Shown here piece by piece: positions 8,602 to 21,350 of a DNA stretch of 23,099 nt; the stretch's first letter is position 1; every line of letters begins with the position of its first letter. The notes under the pieces were generated by a model. That model was not told the origin of the DNA and did not search any database. It worked only from the letters and a program-made list of their open reading frames with translations. The stretch comes from Neolecta irregularis DAH-3 (Eukaryota; Ascomycota; Neolectomycetes; Neolectales; Neolectaceae). A program made the translations under genes and the position numbers. Location of the stretch: assembly GCA_001929475.1 (NCBI GenBank), contig LXFE01002965.1, positions 1 through 23,099 of the forward strand, read 5' to 3'.

Positions 8602-10171
8602 ATGGACAAGCACTTTAAGGAATATGCTATGCTTGTCCCTCGCTATACTTATACTTGCAGGGCTTTCATCTTCCGCCCTCAGTGCAAATAGATTCAACCC
8701 AGGCCTGTATAGTCGAATCGTCAGACACCCCAAACGCGCCAGAAACAAAAGACATATTCTTCCCAAACCACCAGAATGAAATATCACATGCTGCTGTCGA
8801 CGTATCTCGCTACAGCAGCCCAAAATATTAACCTGAAAGATCGGAGGATCGTTGGCCAAGGTCGTGTATTTCACCAGGGAAGAAGGCGGAGGTGGCCGTC
8901 TAAACTTTTCAAAGTTCGAAACTGCACATATTGAAGAATGCATTACCTTCCTAGCTAGTATTATTGAAAATCGAAGAAGATCAAAACAGAAGTCAAGTTC
9001 AGATATCACAATCATGGCTACCGGCGGCGGCGCATTTAAATTCTACGATCGGATTAAGAAAGAAATTGGCGTGGAAATCATACGTGAAGAGGAAATGGAA
9101 TGTCTTATCGTTGGTGCGTTGTTTATTGTCCATTTTGGCGTTGATGATAGGTCTCGATTTCTTCATTACACAGATTCCGGGAGAAGTGTTTACATATAGC
9201 GACGAAGATGGTCTAAACTTGGTTACTAGACGGACACCTGCGATATATCCTTATTTGGTATGTTTTCCTACAGCCATGACTAATTCAAAGCTCGTTAATA
9301 TTGGTTCAGGTGTGAGGTCAAGGCATTTATCTTGCAAAGGACTAATATTTAGTATGATTAAAGTATCTGGGCAGTCTCAATTCCAGCGGATAGGTGGGTC
9401 TTCAGTATGCAGATCTCCTTGTAATGTTTCCTCACTTCAAGCTCGGTGGTGGTACTCTGTGGGGTTTGTTATCAGCACTCACACCTGCAAAGTCTTTTGA
9501 CGGTATGCTTTGCATCAAAGGTGTACCTAAGCGTAGAAATGCTCGAGATGTCGGAATCGGGGAATAACACTACAGTTGATATGCTTGTAGGTGACATCTA
9601 CGGCACAGACTATGAGAAAATCGGACTCAAATCGACGACTATTGCGAGTACCTTTGGCAAAGCTTTTAGGAAATACCAAGAGAGAAAATTGACAGGTGAA
9701 GATAAAGATGATAATACCCCGTTATTCCAGCCAGAAGATCTCTGTCGTAGCTTATTATATGCTATAAGGTATTTTCTTCGTGCAGGGGACCAAACTTTGT
9801 TGATTTTGTAGTAATAATATTGGTCAAATCGCGTATCTACAGGCGCAAAATCATAACTTGGAACATATATACTTTGGCGGCTCCTTCATTCGAGGTGAAC
9901 ATCTTTTTTCTTTATCATGCTTACAAAAAGGACATATCGTACCTATGAACACTCTATCATATGCGATCAAGTTTTGGTCCAAAGGAACAAAGCAGGCTTA
10001 TTTTCTTCGACATGAGGGTTATCTCGGAGCCATCGGCGCTTTCCTAAAGTATCTCTTTGGTATGGTGACATCCTGTTCATATTTCTAGGCATCAACCAAC
10101 GAACTGGGGTCGGTCGAATGGTTTCAGTACAGAAGATGCATCACTTGAAAGACAGGAATTCACGCAAGTAA
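8602..10171 (+). CDS. CAB1: pantothenate kinase (eukaryotic type II PanK, Cab1)
   Basis: Exons 8661-8801, 8840-9113, 9151-9257, 9291-9316, 9353-9404, 9442-9502, 9537-9768, 9812-9894, 9931-10059 and 10089-10171, plus a doubtful first exon at about 8602-8634, give roughly 400 residues. Seen: [99 protein letters not shown] and [14 protein letters not shown]. These are the nucleotide- and pantothenate-binding blocks of eukaryotic PanK, which commits pantothenate to coenzyme A synthesis. At least nine introns of 29-43 nt break the gene; exon 9291-9316 is 26 nt. The last intron is only 29 nt; reading through it would end the protein at 10088 instead. The start is uncertain: the only upstream in-frame ATG, at 8602, needs a 26-nt GT-AG or 35-nt GC-AG intron. 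Confidence 0.87.
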
Positions 10172-10327
10172 ACGGATGTCGTTGATACAAGATCCGAATC
10201 ATGGAACAGTTAAAGCCTAGCTAATATATTCAAAACCATGAGGAACTCTTTCCTTTTCTATTCAACGCCAATTTTCAATTTTTCTAAAGCGGTAGGTATA
10301 GCTGGAGAAACAATTTAATGTCAAAAT

Positions 10328-10769
10328 TTATGCAAGTTGGCCTGCTATCTGGCGATCATGAAAGAGAGCAAGCTTGTCTCGGAGCACCGCTTCTTGCATT
10401 GCCTTTTTGATCGTCCCACTCACATGTACTACATTGACTATTACTGGCTGACCGAGGATATTGTTCATAAAGGTCAGAGCCGCCCACGCTATCCGAAGAT
10501 ACTGGCGACCCACGCGCAGTATCCCTGTAGATGTTGCCTGCGAAAAATACTTTACTATATATCAGCTACAGTGATCTTTTTGTGCACAAACCTAATAGAC
10601 TGGCGGCTACGGATCCGCTGCCCCACGAACCAAAATTGAACGCAATTTGATCGCGCAACAGCGAAGCAAAATGCGCACAAGTCAAATCTGGTGGTGATGG
10701 ACGAGAGACAGGCGTTTGTTCTGGATATAGTACGGAAAACAGCAAGTAGCGATATTTTATGCGGACCAT
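10328..10769 (-). CDS. POP5: RNase P/MRP protein subunit Pop5
   Basis: Exons 10592-10769 and 10328-10554 give 134 residues. Seen: MVRIKYRYLLFSV at the start, LLRDQIAFNFGSWGSGSVAAS, VKYFSQATSTGILRVGR across the 37-nt intron, and LTFMNNILGQPV followed by VVHVSGTIKKA. The MVRxKxRYLL start, FGxxGSGxxxxSLxVKYF and VxHVSGTIKKAQ-like end identify Pop5. It is a shared protein of nuclear RNase P (pre-tRNA 5' processing) and RNase MRP (rRNA processing) that contacts the catalytic RNA. Its start is only 18 bp from the divergent SOS7 start, so the two must share promoter and 5' leader sequence. Confidence 0.9.
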
Positions 10770-10787
10770 CGGTTATCGGTGACGTCG

Positions 10788-12097
10788 ATGTTCGATTTAT
10801 ATTCCACAGCCGTCAACAAACCTCCAGCGACATGGCCAAACAATTCGATGTAGTGAGTGCCACTGCGTATTTTCCTTGATTAAACCAAGAAACAAGCTAA
10901 TACAATCCGCAGAACTCTCGATTCCTTCGCTTCAACACGTCTTTCTCTACATCGGTATAGAGAGGAATTTGGTCGTAAAACTGCCCAAACTCACACCGGC
11001 TCAACAGCCGTCAGCGACGCTACGCGTACTTCGGAAACTACAACAATCCAATCGGATCTCCCGAACCCCTTGGGTGTCGAAGCAGACCTCAATCACTTCA
11101 AAGAGCTCTTCAGCAAGCTGAAATTCAGTTACCTCGAGCAGGAGACAAAGGAGAAATATCTGAAAGCGCTTCTGGAAGATCCTCCTCAATTCGTAGATCA
11201 AACGGGGATAAATGAACACGGTGTGCATGCAATTAGAATCACGCAAGGCTTATGGTAGAGGAAATCAACATCGCGAAGAAAATGCAAGTCAATGAAAGGA
11301 AAAAAGAGGTCCAACATACAAAGTCGCAGATTTCTCAACTCGCAAAGAAGTTGGGCGATGGTGAGTTGTGTTGCTAATGATCTTCTAATGAGAGATTATA
11401 CCGAATTATCAACACAGGTTCAAGAATCGCAATTGATACTCAAAGAGATTCAGGAAATGGAAGAAGAGTTAACACAGCTTTTGGACGATGAGAACGAGAG
11501 CCAACAAGTAGTATCCATTCAAGAGCGCAAAGGCTCATGTATAGCAAATCCCTTTACCCGATATGATCGCCATTGCTGAGGATCACGAAATGGAAGAGTC
11601 AAAATTGGCAAGCGAAATATCAAATAATAGAACTATGATTACTGAATCGACACGTCAGCTGGAGATCCTTCAGACACAAGAACGACGACTGAATCTCAAG
11701 AAACTGCAAGTTGAGGCAATGGCCCAGGATGCCTTACGAGTGCGAGCCTCAGAGAATCAACATTCTCGACATAGAAAAGAAGAACTTGGTAGATGGTATA
11801 TCAAGCTGCAATGACCAGTCTGATAACAGGTATCGCTCGATGATTGACCTGATGCAGCGAAAGCTCTCTATAAAGTCATTCGAAATACTCACGGACAAGG
11901 AAGAGATTGACATTGTGCTTGAAACAAAAACCAAGCCCGTCGCCATTCAAGTCTTCTTCCGAGGAACAAATTTTGTTGACGCCAAGGTTCCTATTGGATT
12001 TGACATTGATGAAATCGTTCAGGAAGCGAGATCACGCAACGATGTCGCCTATGCGATCAACCAAATTAGGATTTCCGCCGACTCGCGACTACCATGA
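10788..12097 (+). CDS. SOS7: kinetochore protein Sos7 (Kre28/Zwint-like)
   Basis: Exons 10788-10849, 10913-11192, 11237-11360, 11395-11507, 11545-11795 and 11830-12097 give 365 residues. Seen: LDSFASTRLSLHRYREEFG, the family hallmark EADLNHFKELFSKLKFSYLEQETKEKYLKALLEDPP, a long coiled coil (about residues 120-270), then LGRWYRSMIDLMQRKLSI and the globular end VAIQVFFR...FDIDEIVQEARSRND. Known role: Sos7 (budding yeast Kre28) pairs with Spc7/KNL1 at the outer kinetochore. The 5' exon was chosen as the only ATG-led exon in the right phase; its donor (GTAGTG at 10850) is followed three bases later by GTGAGT, which would create a stop codon. Intron 11193-11236 replaces a read-through that loses frame. 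The donor at 11508 or 11511 is ambiguous (GTAGTA). Confidence 0.82.
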
Positions 12098-12156
12098 TTC
12101 CACCCAAAATCCAAATATACAATTCAGCTAATAGAATGTAAATCAGCTCCAATGGT

Positions 12157-13244
12157 TCAAAGTTCTCTTGTACGCCCCCAAATGGTGAGACCACACTCCC
12201 CAGATTTATTGTCCACAACTTTGCCTCGATCCCACTCTCTGGTTCCTTTGCTGTAAATAGGAAAATTTGATTCCCCAATATCTCTATCTTGTGGTTTTTG
12301 GCGACCCATTTCCTTCCATCGATCTCTATCTCTCATTGCATCTAAAGCCATAGCCCAATCATCAAGAGTCTCTGAGCGGTCCACATCTTTAGAAGGATCA
12401 TAGTCATGGGCGAAATGGTCATCCATAGCCTTAATCCCTCCTTCACCAAAGTGTGCGCCCCTTCCTCGAGGTTTCGATCCCGGTACAGGGTTTTCCGGTG
12501 GAGGGGAAGGCCCAATAGAAGGACTAGACGATCTCGAAGGATTTTGCGGGACCCTTTTTCTTTTCATTCCGCTTTTATCCGATCGCTGGTGGTCGGTATA
12601 TTGTGACCGGTCGCAAGATTTTGAACATGATGGTCTATACAGTAAATTCTTACTCTTTGGATTTCTATCGCGAGAGCTAGAGCGAAAAGGTCTCGAAGAA
12701 CGATGCCTGTCTCGACTGCGTGAACGATGACGATGACGGCGATAGCTTCCCTCCGAATATCCTTCGGAAAGACTTTGATCATTTCGCTCCCTTGCGTTGC
12801 AATCATCTCGAGCTTTTAGATGCGAGTATCTGCTGCTTGATTCGCAACAATGACGAGACACTTGGCGGTCTCTTGATTTTCTCAGATCCTTTTTCAGTAA
12901 TCCCGTATTATGGGAATCTACATCTCGAACGATACTTTGAAGGAATCTCGTGTTTGGTCGTAATGTCGCAACTCGCCTTTTGTTCAGCTCAGACAAACAC
13001 AATAACCCTACTCTTGTTGAGGTAAAAACGCTTTAATTCCTATTTCCGAGTATTTGATATCTTTCTCTTTAGCTTCTCGAATTAATGCATTATATGCGTC
13101 CAAGTCTTCGTCATCTATGACAGCCGCCAGGTTGGATCGAACGAAAAGGAAGGGGATGAGGTGCTTTGATCAGACGTGCGGTCAACAAGCTAGCTTGGGT
13201 GACAAACTCACGCAGATACACTAAAACACTACTCCCACTAGCAT
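12157..13244 (-). CDS. RS-rich protein, fungal 'pre-mRNA-splicing factor 38B-like' family
   Basis: The supported exons are 13012-13163 and 12157-12976, joined by a 35-nt intron. Seen: LIREAKEKDIKYSEIGIKAF, then RPNTRFLQSIVRDVDSHNTGLL, a long Arg/Ser-rich stretch (RSRSRDRHRSS and similar), a proline-rich patch, RGRGAHFG, DDHFAHDYDPSKDV, DDWAMALDAMRDRDRWKEMG and REWDRGKVV. I recognise this order from fungal proteins annotated as splicing factor 38B-like, found with spliceosomal factors; the exact role is inferred. Without the intron the N-terminal block would end at a stop after FLPQQE, and the RS part would have no ATG. The first exon is unresolved: ATG 13244 with four codons and a 69-nt intron is one phase-compatible option. 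It converges on SOS7 with 59 bp between stops. Confidence 0.68.
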
Positions 13245-13347
13245 TTATATAAACATTCCTATGTAAAATATTCGACTGACTGTATGGAGACTTTGTTGGA
13301 ACAGTGTTCCAAGGAGATTGATACCTACGTACTGGTTACTACAAATT

Positions 13348-13768
13348 TTACTTTAATTGTTTCCGGAGATCAAAAGTATCAAATATCTCGTTATCCACTC
13401 CCCGAACTTCAACTTCTGTAATATGTAGGGCACTAGGCGCATGACGAACAGCCATTTTACGGTCACCGTAAGGGTGGTATTTAAACTTGAAGTTGTTATC
13501 GCCTTCATTCGTATCGGATTGCCAGGGCTTAGCAGTGCCATCTTTGGCCAGTACAACGCTCTTCTCGGGGTCGATAGCCGTTCCTTTTTTCCCTGAAAAT
13601 GTTACGTTTATTTAGCTCGAGCTGTACCAAGATGATAACCGGCAATCCCAAAGATTGCAGACATGATTGGCATCAGAATCTGGGCGCTCAGATCGAGCGA
13701 CTAGTCCGGCAGCATACATAAAGCTCTGGGTCCCTTTTTGCAATGGTCTGGAGAAACCTTCCGCTCAT
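13348..13768 (-). CDS. small mitochondrial single-span protein, B12D/MLRQ-like
   Basis: Exons 13718-13768, 13628-13679 and 13348-13592 give 115 residues. Seen: MSGRFLQTIAKRDPELY, a single hydrophobic span PIMSAIFGIAGYHLG, then a hydrophilic tail with VVLAKDGTAKPW, FKFKYHPYGDR and APSALHITEVEV. The xxDPELxxL-helix-GYxLG opening resembles the B12D/MLRQ family (NDUFA4-like respiratory-chain proteins), and the YHPxGDR...APSAL tail resembles small fungal proteins of unknown function that I associate with the mitochondrial inner membrane. Both introns (38 and 35 nt) are needed to keep the frame. Assignment to a respiratory complex is inference. It shares the 154-bp region 13769-13922 with the divergent palmitoyltransferase gene. 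Confidence 0.65.
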
Positions 13769-13922
13769 GGTGGGGATATGACGAAGGTCAAAGAGCAATT
13801 GCCAAACTCACCGCCGCTCCAGTCCCCGGTCCGGGCACGATGTCGGCACAACTAGCTCCATTCTACTACTGTCAAACCCACTTTCCTTTTCTCCTCCAAC
13901 TGTTGCTCCAGTGAGCTGCCCA

Positions 13923-15771
13923 ATGAACCCAGATCCTTGTTCTGATCTCGCGGCTGCCACTGGAACCAGTACTTGTCGCGACCCGCAGGCGGAAACACAG
14001 GAGCATAAAACTCATTCTCCTCCAGATTCCCCTTTGCCTTTGGGAAATTCCCAGACAGTAATCACCAATGTTACGGCTCCACGACTCGCCGAACACTTGT
14101 CGAATCGCTTGGGGTCTCTCTCTGGGAATCCGCCGAATACCGCGAACCGGCCTGGAACAGCAAACAGGCCCGCATCTTCGCGCAGATGTTCCAACCGGCC
14201 AGATAGTTCGGCTTCTCGCAGTCACGTCTCCGCGATTATACCATCCGCGTCATTCTTCAATCCTGTTATGCCTGCCAAACGACAAAGAAATCAGATTTTC
14301 CTTGATGTGTCGGAACAAACTCTGGCTGAAGAACGCGGTCCAGATGGTTCCGCTTATTTTCGCGAGTATAACAAAGACAGTCAGACCCCGGGAGGATCTG
14401 ACGAAGGGAGGCCTGTCTCAAGCTATCGCCCCGAGACCACATCATCGTCTCCCTTGCATCGCCCAGATGGACACAATTTCCACAAGGACACAGACTTGGA
14501 AGCTCAAATTACCAATCGCAGGGTTCGTAATTGGAAAAGGACTCAAGGAAAAACTGAATTCCATCTCGATGGACGACTACAAACATCTTACCAGTATACC
14601 GTCAATTTCCTGACTCTAGGCCTAATTATCATCCCTTCGATTTTATTCTTTATTTTCACGTATCTTCACAAGTAAAATCATAGCTTGATTTCCTAGGGCC
14701 CCAGAACTATGGAGTAATGGATCTCCTGCTTATCCACTTACATACGCATATCTATTTGCCCTTTGTGTAACTTCAATGTTGAAGGCCACCACCTCGGATC
14801 CTGGAGTAAATACGCCTTGTAATTCTCTGCTAATCCAAGATCTTGCCCCGAAATCTCCATTTGCTTGAGAAGGAACCAGTAAACGATTGGGATTCTGCGC
14901 CATCAGCTAAAGAAATTCCAATTCGAAAAGATGAGCAAAATCAATATCTAGCAGTTACTGTGAAATACTGTACAACGTGCCGAATCTGGCGGTAGTGAAT
15001 TTTCTTCGAACCCAGGGCTGATTAATCAAGGCCTCCACGCAGTAGTCACTGTAGGAAATGTGACAACTGTATCGGTAACGTCACCTTTCTGTCACTGTTA
15101 TTTACCATTTAGAGTTTAGTGATCATCATTGCATATGGTTGAATAATTGCATTGGACGCCGAAACTATCGATATTTCTTCGTCTTTGTTATTACCGCAGT
15201 AATTCTCGGATTTTACCTTAGTGTCCTGTGTTGTATTCACCTATCTCTGCAAAAACAAAACGGAAAGAGAGTATCGTTCGCGACTGCAATAGAAAACCGT
15301 GGAGTGTCTTTCAGTCTCGCAATTTACGGCTTCATTGCTGCTCTCTATCCATCGGCATTATCTGGTTATCATATCTACCTTGTCAGTCGTGGACAAAGTA
15401 CACATGAATTTGTAGGTGCTTCGTATATTTTGGGGGCTGACAACGCCGTAGCTTCGTGATAGTGTCCTGCCTCAAACAGAACGCCAGCGTCCTTTCGCCA
15501 CGAGCGTCTTGTCAAATTTCATGGCTGTATTATGTCGCCCAAAGCTTGTAAGCTACATTAGACCTCGTCAATATTATGAAGAAGGCGACCGGTATGTCTT
15601 CTACACAAATTACATTCAGATTCTAGGCGATTTGAGGATATGGGTGGATTCTTTGACTCACTTCCGCAAACCAGTGATCGTGTTGAGCTACAAGTACAAC
15701 CCGTGCCAACCCCCACGCAGAATGATACTCCAGCAGAAAAGCCAGCAGCAGCTGATGTAACAACGTGTTGA
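13923..15771 (+). CDS. ERF2: DHHC-type protein S-palmitoyltransferase (Erf2 family)
   Basis: Exons 13923-14659, 14697-14805, 14840-14991, 15031-15074, 15113-15411, 15452-15591 and 15627-15771 give 541 residues; from the internal ATG at 14268 it would be 426. Seen: a Ser/Pro-rich N-terminus, RTQGKTEFHLDGRLQTS, two membrane spans, TSDPGILPRNL, the zinc-binding domain YCTTCRIWRPPRSSHCRKC with DHHCIWLNNCIGRRNYRYF, two more spans, RGQSTHEF and FMAVLCRPK. DHHC is the catalytic cysteine motif. Known role: Erf2, with Erf4, palmitoylates Ras and similar proteins at internal membranes. Six introns are 34-40 nt. The exon at 15031-15074 carries part of the zinc ligands. The start is the main doubt: the N-terminal 115 residues are low-complexity, but ASRSHVSAIIPSASFF resembles fungal Erf2 N-termini. 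Confidence 0.87.
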
Positions 15772-15980
15772 TTCATTCAATCTACCAGGATGCATTGATT
15801 AGGGGTTTTGTCTTTGGAGTTGTGCTTTACTTTTCTTTGTTCGAGTTGTTTAGTTTGGAATTTTATCAGGTTTATAATTGCCAGTAAGCTCCATAATTGC
15901 CGCGCTTTTTTATTGCCACGACGCGACTCTAAACATTTCAATTGTTGACAATTACATTATTGATTCGATTCACCGCCTTG

Positions 15981-17477
15981 ATGGCCAAAGTACAGCATAT
16001 CCCAAGTCCACCATTATCTTCTGCAACCTTTTTATCTGAGAAATCGAACTCGCGGCGCTGCTCAAGCAGATTTTGTGCGCAAAAGGCTATACCCTTGATT
16101 CTTCGCACATTCTTCGAAGCAAGCGTGATACCAGACAATGAGAGCATATTGGAGAATTCTATCGATGAAATCAGTCAAATCTGGGAGTTCCCTCCTGATA
16201 CAGAGAGCCTTGATAATGAATGTGGTTTGCGTAGTAGCGCCCTCAAAAGCAGATCAGCGGAAACAAGGAATGATACTGCTCCTAATAGAGCACAATCGAA
16301 ATGTTTTTTGACTCAAGGTATCTATGCAACTGCATCTCAAAAGGAAGTCAGCTTCCTGTGGCCTTTACCAATGTATGTTGGTCAAGATCTCCTAAGGGAA
16401 GGACGAAATTTCTTTCTACCGTGGGATATCTTAGCTTTAACAGATACCCCAGTCAAGATCTCAGGATGGAGAAACATTAAACGAAGTATTGGTGTAATCT
16501 GGCCAGACTATGCTGATTCTTTGAGACATTTATCTTGATGTCATACGCCCCAACCCAAATACCCCGCGGCCATTGTGTACTTGTACTGAAGAAGACGGAT
16601 GTGAAGAAAGCTGCTTAAATAGGTATAGAAGCAATAGATGTGGATGACTGATCTACCCTTAGAGCCATGTTTTATGAATGTGACGAACTCAACTGTGCAT
16701 TAGCACGGCTTGGTATTACCTGTTCAAATCGGAACTTCGAGAAAGGTATAGCCAGTTATGAGAATTTCAAACTCTCACAAAAACGGTATGCCGTCTGTTG
16801 GGTATACCCCCTCACCTGATACATTATTCCTGACACTGAGACGGGAAACCGGGGTCATGGTCTGCGAGCAACTCAAGACATCGAACCACATCGTTTTATA
16901 ATCGAGTATAAAGGTGAACTTATTGGCCAAGAGGAATGTCAACAGCGAATGGCGAATATGTATCAAGATACACAGGCAATTCTCTAACATCTCAGTCACT
17001 AATTCATAAGAATCATTATTTCCTAGACTTTGAGAATGGATGGGTTCTGGATGCTGGAAGGAAGGGCAGTGAAGCTAGATTTGTGAATCATTCATGCTCA
17101 CCAAATTCTTTCATCGAGAAATGGTTCGTCTTTGGTGTTTGGGTTAGGACTCAAGTTCAGGTTTGTTCGCAACGAACCTCGAGTAGGGCTATTTGCAGGA
17201 AACCAGAGAATCTTGGCAGGGGAAGAGATCACATATGATTACAATTTCAGGTGCAACGGTCCTACCTTGTCTTACTAAAGTATCCAGTTGGTTCGAGGGG
17301 TCTAGAGGGCGCGAACAAGCTTGTCGTTGTGGAACAGCACAATGCCGAGGCATTATTGGCCAGCGAGAAAAAGAAAAGCCCCTGGCGCCGCCGCACAAGA
17401 AAGCAAAGATAGCGAGCAAAGATGTCATGACTACTGCGGCCGCGAGCAGGACACGAAGATCCTCCAAGCGGAAGTAA
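15981..17477 (+). CDS. ASH1-type SET-domain histone H3K36 methyltransferase
   Basis: Exons 15981-16485, 16526-16622, 16663-16801, 16841-16975, 17011-17123, 17161-17250 and 17288-17477 give 422 residues. Seen: an N-terminal region ending WRNIKRNIYLDV, a Cys-rich AWS part (LCTCTEEDGCEESCLNR, MFYECDELNC, CSNRNF), the SET core (RGHGLRATQDIEPHRFIIEY, GSEARFVNHSCSPN, GEEITYDYNF), the post-SET CRCGTAQCRGIIG, and a basic tail (KKAKIASK, RTRRSSKRK). AWS-SET-postSET with NHSC and CxC is the H3K36 class (ASH1/NSD/Set2). I favour ASH1 from the AWS wording and the lack of a Set2 C-terminal domain. The intron at 16976-17010 is GC-AG and keeps the SET frame. No PHD, bromo or BAH domain is present. Segment 16742-16801 after CSNRNF is poorly conserved and may hide a misjudged junction. 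Confidence 0.83.
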
Positions 17478-17736
17478 GAGGAGCAGATTTGAGTATTTAT
17501 CTAGGGGTATTTTGTATTATTTTGATGCGAACCAAGAGCTAAATATGGGTTAATAATGCGCGATCCTAGGCAGGATTATTTATCCTACTGTAAACCCTGT
17601 GTCTTATTAGAATATCCTGTAAACAATCCCTTTTATGTATCTGTTCGCCGGCGATATGTTATGTGGTAGGTGCTATTACCTCGGATTCTCCGATTCCCAC
17701 AGCACTCAGATGGCTGTCCGCCGTTATTCTCCTTCT

Positions 17737-18837
17737 ATGGGAAGCTTTACAAAACTTATCGGCACCAGATATAACGAAGCATTGGGTATCGCGCCTGCTT
17801 TAGACCTTAATTGAACAATGAAGAATCTAAACATTTGATTTTTATTGAATCCCGAGCGGAATCTGTTTCAGAAAACGGGCTCACTGTATCCTCGGCGCTG
17901 CAATAATTTCCTTCTCTGAGCTTGGTATAGTATCAGATACGCTGTGCCCCTTCACTGGCAAAGAAATCTGAATCCATCAAGAACGAAACAACCGGAAAAA
18001 TGCACAATCCATTTCTCCCTCCAGCACCCCAATTGGTAGTCTGCGGCATGGGCGCAGACCATACTATAGTCCTAAATAAATTTTGCATTCTACCTCGACA
18101 TTTTCTTCTTATTACAAATGGTATACTCCCTTTCTTCAACATTTGGATGTTGAAGTTTGAAGAATTTCAGAAGCAGACGGAACCCCTGAGTCCTGAAGAT
18201 TTGGCATCGACATGGGAGTGCCTGTCATTAGTCGATAAGCGTCATTTGGCCTTTTTTAACTGTGGAAAGGTCTCCGGAGCCAGGTTGATTATATACTAGC
18301 TTACATTTGAAATGACCTTCCAGCCAAGATCATAAACACGTCCAATTTATCGAAGTCGAGGACCTCAAGATGTATCCCGATGATATATCACTCTCGTCTT
18401 CATGTACGTTCTTTCCAGAAAAAAAACACATAGCTAAGAAACCAGTGGAACCAGCATCTCATCCATCTGTCCCCTTTGCGCATTTTGTCCTTCCCGTTCC
18501 AAAAGAACATTCAGGATTAGATTTAGCTTCTATATTTGCAGTGCTACTCTCATCGACAATGACAGCTTCTCGTCTCTCCGATGTTAAGGTATTTGCTTAC
18601 AATTTCTGTATGACCAAGGAATGGATGTTTATGGCGCCCAGATCAAAAGAACACTGGAAAGACATAAGCATCAACTCCACAGGGATGGTTGGTTTGCTAT
18701 TAACCAAGAGCGATGAGGAACTTCAGGATGTTAAACACACCAGAATTGTCGAAATATTAGAGCATGTCGGAATACCAAAATCCGATGGTAACGTAGACAG
18801 GTCAGGCTCGGCGTCTGACCACGAAAATAAAATTTAG
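17737..18837 (+). CDS. APA2: Ap4A phosphorylase (ATP adenylyltransferase, Apa1/Apa2 family)
   Basis: Exons 17737-17785, 17824-17885, 17931-18120, 18163-18283 and 18324-18837 give 311 residues, as in yeast Apa1/2. Seen: ALESKHLIF, SENGLTYQIRCAPSLAKK, NPFLPPAPQLVV, HTIVLNKFCILPRHFLLITNE, PLSPEDL, FFNCGKVSGASQDHKHVQF, PFAHFVLPVP and CMTKEWMFMAPRSKEHW. SQDHKHVQ is the GHIT-type catalytic motif whose middle histidine is adenylylated. Known role: phosphorolytic cleavage of Ap4A to ADP and ATP; yeast Apa1 can also act on adenylylsulfate with phosphate (ADP sulfurylase). Four introns are 38-45 nt. A GT...AG pair at about 18403-18432 would remove a weakly conserved stretch; I left it unspliced. Its stop lies 9 bp from the stop of the convergent SPX-phosphatase gene. 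Confidence 0.9.
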
Positions 18838-18846
18838 CTTGAGCAC

Positions 18847-20883
<2,037 letters not shown>

Positions 20884-21079
20884 AGTTTTCCCAAACGACT
20901 TTATTTCGACGGAGAGGTGAAGAGATTCAACTGTGGTGTTGCGATGGCCTGACCAACACCGCGCCCAGTGCCGATGTCTTACTAATAGAGAGATACCTAG
21001 TGAAATGTTAGCTTTTTCTTTGTCAGGACTCCAAAAATATATCTCTTCCCTTTCGAATGATGCTAGGAGCAACAAAGTT

Positions 21080-21100
21080 CACGTCGACTCCCACGTCGAC
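21080..21100. promoter_or_regulatory. paired CACGTCGAC elements between the SPX-phosphatase and PAPS reductase genes
   Basis: CACGTCGAC occurs at 21080-21088 and 21092-21100, 12 bp apart in the same orientation. The CACGT core is the half-site of bHLH factors such as Pho4 and Cbf1, which control phosphate and methionine genes in yeast. Location fits the shared upstream region, but the 5' end of the SPX gene is not fixed and this segment might be leader or an early exon. Confidence 0.4.
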
Positions 21101-21350
21101 ACCCTAACCGGCGATCTTTATAAACTCTAGAAACTTCCAAATAGGAGCAGAATCTTTCATCGTAGAGAATCGGAATATTTAGTGGAGAAATGTCTACAGG
21201 ATTCAAGAAGGCGCTATCGCTTGATCGAAAGCCGCTTAGCCAAGTGGTCTTTGCTATTGCGTGATCACATTAACAACCCTCGTAATCGCCCGCGAGTTTA
21301 ATGATATATCTACCGTTCACATTGGCCCATGTTCTCTTGCCCAGTAGAAT

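Noticed and set aside
8319-8609. Minus-strand frame of 96 codons overlapping the uS14m start and the pantothenate kinase 5' region
   Set aside because: Only its last segment (MYRSKLAKNG) fits uS14m; the rest is polar, has no family resemblance, and overlaps the upstream region and first exons of the kinase gene.
9446-9811. 121-residue frame taken as a complete gene
   Set aside because: It is one exon of pantothenate kinase read through its flanking introns on both sides.
17640-17720. Possible tRNA-like sequence before the Ap4A phosphorylase gene
   Set aside because: It has no GGTTCRANTCC T-loop and no seven-base acceptor pairing that I could find.
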